Notes under the pieces: model-generated
Told to the model about the DNA's origin: nothing
Database searches by the model: none
Seen by the model: the letters and a program-made list of their open reading frames with translations, nothing else
In this document: positions 62,332 to 64,000 of the stretch, piece after piece
Numbering within the stretch: the stretch's first letter is position 1
How the letters are laid out: every line of letters starts with the position of its first letter
Position numbers and translations under genes: made by a program
Origin: Chitinophaga caseinilytica
GTDB taxonomy: Bacteria; Bacteroidota; Bacteroidia; Chitinophagales; Chitinophagaceae
Direction: 5' to 3'
Assembly: GCF_038396765.1 (NCBI RefSeq)
Contig: NZ_CP150096.1
Coordinates: 2,401,001-2,465,000 of the forward strand
DNA length: 64,000 nt

Positions 62332-62930
62332 GTACTTCCATCAAAAACTGGCTCGCCCTTGGCGATTCGTACACTATCGGCGAAGGCGTTCCGCTGTTCG
62401 AGAGCTTTCCGTACCAGGCGCTCCAGCTCCTGCGCGCGGCCGGCATGCAGGTACAGGCGCCGGAGATCGTCGCGAAAACGGGGTGGACCACCGGTGAGTT
62501 GATCCATCACCTGCAACACAACACCCGGCTGCTGCCGGCGTACGATTTCGTGTCGCTGCTGATCGGGGTGAACAACCAGTACCGCGGGCTGCCGGAAACG
62601 GAATATGCGCAGGAATTCGAATGGCTGGCAAACCGGGCGCTGGAGCTTGCAGGCGGTGGAAAAATAGTGGTGGTGAGCATCCCGGATTGGGGCGTGACGC
62701 CCTTCGCCGCGGGGCGCGATACGGATACCATTTGCAACCAGATCGACGAGTTCAACGGCATCAGCCGCGAAATCAGCGGAAAACTGGGCATACCTTATAT
62801 TAATATCACGGAAAGTTACCGGCTTACCGGCGGCCGGCCGGAAAGCGTGGTGGAAGACAAACTGCACCCTTCCGGGGCCGTGTACGCAGGGTGGGCGGAA
62901 AAAGTGGCCGCCGCCTTCGGGAATGGATAA
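62328..62930 (+). CDS. SGNH/GDSL hydrolase
   Basis: A 200-residue cytoplasmic esterase. Blocks: GDSYTIGEG (nucleophile Ser), SLLIGVNNQYRG (Asn/Gly), and DKLHPSGAVYAGWAE (catalytic Asp-x2-His). ATG 62328 overlaps the kynU stop, so the two are translationally coupled. The substrate is unknown; pairing with kynU raises the possibility of N-formylkynurenine deformylation, but that is speculation from context. Confidence 0.88.
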   Translation: MSTSIKNWLALGDSYTIGEGVPLFESFPYQALQLLRAAGMQVQAPEIVAKTGWTTGELIHHLQHNTRLLPAYDFVSLLIGVNNQYRGLPETEYAQEFEWLANRALELAGGGKIVVVSIPDWGVTPFAAGRDTDTICNQIDEFNGISREISGKLGIPYINITESYRLTGGRPESVVEDKLHPSGAVYAGWAEKVAAAFGNG

Positions 62931-62961
62931 TCCGCAGCAACACAATACTTTTTATATGATG

Positions 62962-62987
62962 AATCCCTGCCCTCCGCGGCAGGGATT
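62962..62987 (+). terminator. hairpin terminator after the kynU operon
   Basis: A 10-bp perfect stem AATCCCTGCC / GGCAGGGATT with loop CTCCGC, followed by TTGATTC. The T tail is short, and the -33 box of accA begins in it. Confidence 0.7.
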
Positions 62988-63016
62988 TTGATTCAATGAG
63001 AATTATCCTACATTTG
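62987..63016 (+). promoter_or_regulatory. accA promoter (-33 and -7 boxes)
   Basis: TTTG (62987-62990), an 18-base spacer and TACATTTG (63009-63016) make the best full match to the Bacteroidota promoter in the window. It lies 126 bases before the accA start, giving a long leader of over 110 bases. Confidence 0.65.
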
Positions 63017-63142
63017 CACCCCTGACCCGCCGGCAACATCCGGGAAGGTCACTTTTTGCGGATCCCTGTACGAAACAGCCATTGGGCGCAATACAGGGTT
63101 TACTATCTTTATGAAGTACTTTAACCTTTATTAAAACTGTTT

Positions 63143-64000
63143 ATGCAATTTCTGGATTTTGAAAAGCCGATTGCGGATCTGTACGAACAACTGGAAAAAC
63201 TGAGGGAAAACGGGGAGAAGTCCGGCGTGGACGTTTCCGCTACCGTGAAAGAGTACGAGCAGAAAATCATCGACACCAAGCAACAGGTCTATAACAATCT
63301 CTCCAGCTGGCAGAAAGTGCAGCTGAGCCGCCATCCCGAAAGGCCGTACACATTGGAGTACATCGAAAGAATGACGGAAAACTTCGTGGAGCTGCATGGC
63401 GACCGCAATGTGAAAGACGACAAGGCGATGGTTGGCGGATTTGCGGAAATCGGCGGTGAAACTGCGATGTTCATCGGCCAGCAGAAAGGCGTGAATACTA
63501 AGATGCGGCAGATCCGCAACTTCGGTATGGCCAACCCTGAAGGTTACCGCAAAGCCCTCCGGCTCATGAAGCTGGCGGAGCGTTTCAACAAGCCCATCAT
63601 CACCCTCATCGATACCCCGGGCGCATATCCCGGCCTGGAAGCGGAAGAGCGCGGACAAGGCGAAGCGATCGCCCGTAACCTGTTCGAAATGGTGAAGCTC
63701 CGCGTTCCCGTGATCTGCGTGATCATCGGCGAAGGCGCATCCGGCGGCGCGCTGGGCATCGGCATCGGCGACCGTATCTTCATGCTCGAAAACAGCTGGT
63801 ACACCGTAATCTCCCCCGAAAACTGCTCCACCATCCTCTGGAGAAGCTGGAATTTCAAGGAAAAAGCGGCGGAAGAGCTCAAGCTCACTTCCGGGTACAT
63901 GAGCCAGTTCGGACTGGTAGACGGGGTGATCCCCGAACCCGTGGGCGGCGCACATTCCAACCACGAAGAAATGGCCGAGATCCTGAAGAAACGCCTCATC
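63143..64000 (+). CDS. accA: acetyl-CoA carboxylase carboxyltransferase alpha subunit (3' end off the window)
   Basis: 286 codons of the carboxyltransferase alpha subunit that moves the carboxyl group from biotin to acetyl-CoA to make malonyl-CoA, the first step of fatty-acid synthesis. Family parts: N-terminal helical hairpin ([15 protein letters not shown]), [84 protein letters not shown] and [17 protein letters not shown], with the Gly-rich oxyanion loops. The usual length is about 317, so some 30 residues lie beyond the edge. Confidence 0.97.
   Translation, partial: MQFLDFEKPIADLYEQLEKLRENGEKSGVDVSATVKEYEQKIIDTKQQVYNNLSSWQKVQLSRHPERPYTLEYIERMTENFVELHGDRNVKDDKAMVGGFAEIGGETAMFIGQQKGVNTKMRQIRNFGMANPEGYRKALRLMKLAERFNKPIITLIDTPGAYPGLEAEERGQGEAIARNLFEMVKLRVPVICVIIGEGASGGALGIGIGDRIFMLENSWYTVISPENCSTILWRSWNFKEKAAEELKLTSGYMSQFGLVDGVIPEPVGGAHSNHEEMAEILKKRLI

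Overview
The window looks like chromosomal DNA from a GC-rich member of the Bacteroidota, most likely Chitinophagaceae and plausibly Chitinophaga. The reasons are three SusC/SusD outer-membrane uptake pairs, an ECF sigma/FecR/STN-domain SusC locus, TAnnTTTG-type -7 promoter boxes, many lipoproteins, a secreted YD/RHS-like giant and a Sec/lipobox-type (clade II) nitrous oxide reductase. The genus is inferred from gene style only.

Layout. 1-5.3 kb (minus): an uptake locus of SusC, a frameshifted SusD and the start of an unknown secreted protein, divergent from a membrane-anchored PKD-like protein and a TPR lipoprotein (5.6-7.8 kb, plus). 7.9-15 kb (minus): a second SusCD pair driven by its own ECF sigma factor (frameshifted) and FecR anti-sigma factor. 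15-17 kb: a class IV aminotransferase and a P1/DmpA peptidase. 17-31.5 kb (minus): a sialic-acid foraging operon in the order SusC, SusD, N-acetylneuraminate lyase, kelch-SSS symporter fusion, N-acylglucosamine 2-epimerase, sialate O-acetylesterase, sialidase, GH20 hexosaminidase; a divergent FadR/GntR-type regulator sits at its head. These parts would trim sialoglycans outside the cell, import the sugar and take it to GlcNAc, leaving only a hexokinase to be supplied elsewhere.

32.4-34.6 kb is an AT-richer accessory stretch at a tRNA-Asp gene. The tRNA 3' end and its terminator reappear as decaying copies that separate three single-gene units, followed by a secreted YD/RHS-like protein (34.9-38.3 kb). 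38.3-49.5 kb is mixed metabolism: DUF2306 protein, Crp-type regulator, large serine-hydrolase lipoprotein, Na+/H+ antiporter, amidohydrolase, dehalogenase-like hydrolase, macro-domain protein and a frameshifted conserved protein with possible nitronate-monooxygenase-like motifs, divergent from QueD.

50-58.3 kb holds a respiratory N2O-reduction module (nosC-Z-orf-L-D-F-Y, minus), an Rrf2 regulator with three Cys, a RIC-type di-iron repair protein and a small membrane protein. Two of its promoters carry the same TGAC-N4-GTCA palindrome at the same distance from the -7 box. No nitrite or NO reductase is visible, so in this window the organism looks like an N2O consumer rather than a full denitrifier. 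58.6-64 kb: a lipoprotein, an unknown membrane protein, kynureninase plus an SGNH hydrolase, and the start of accA.

Five genes are each broken by what looks like one missing base in a homopolymer of 5-6. This pattern points to sequence error more than to gene decay and should be kept in mind when reading those entries.
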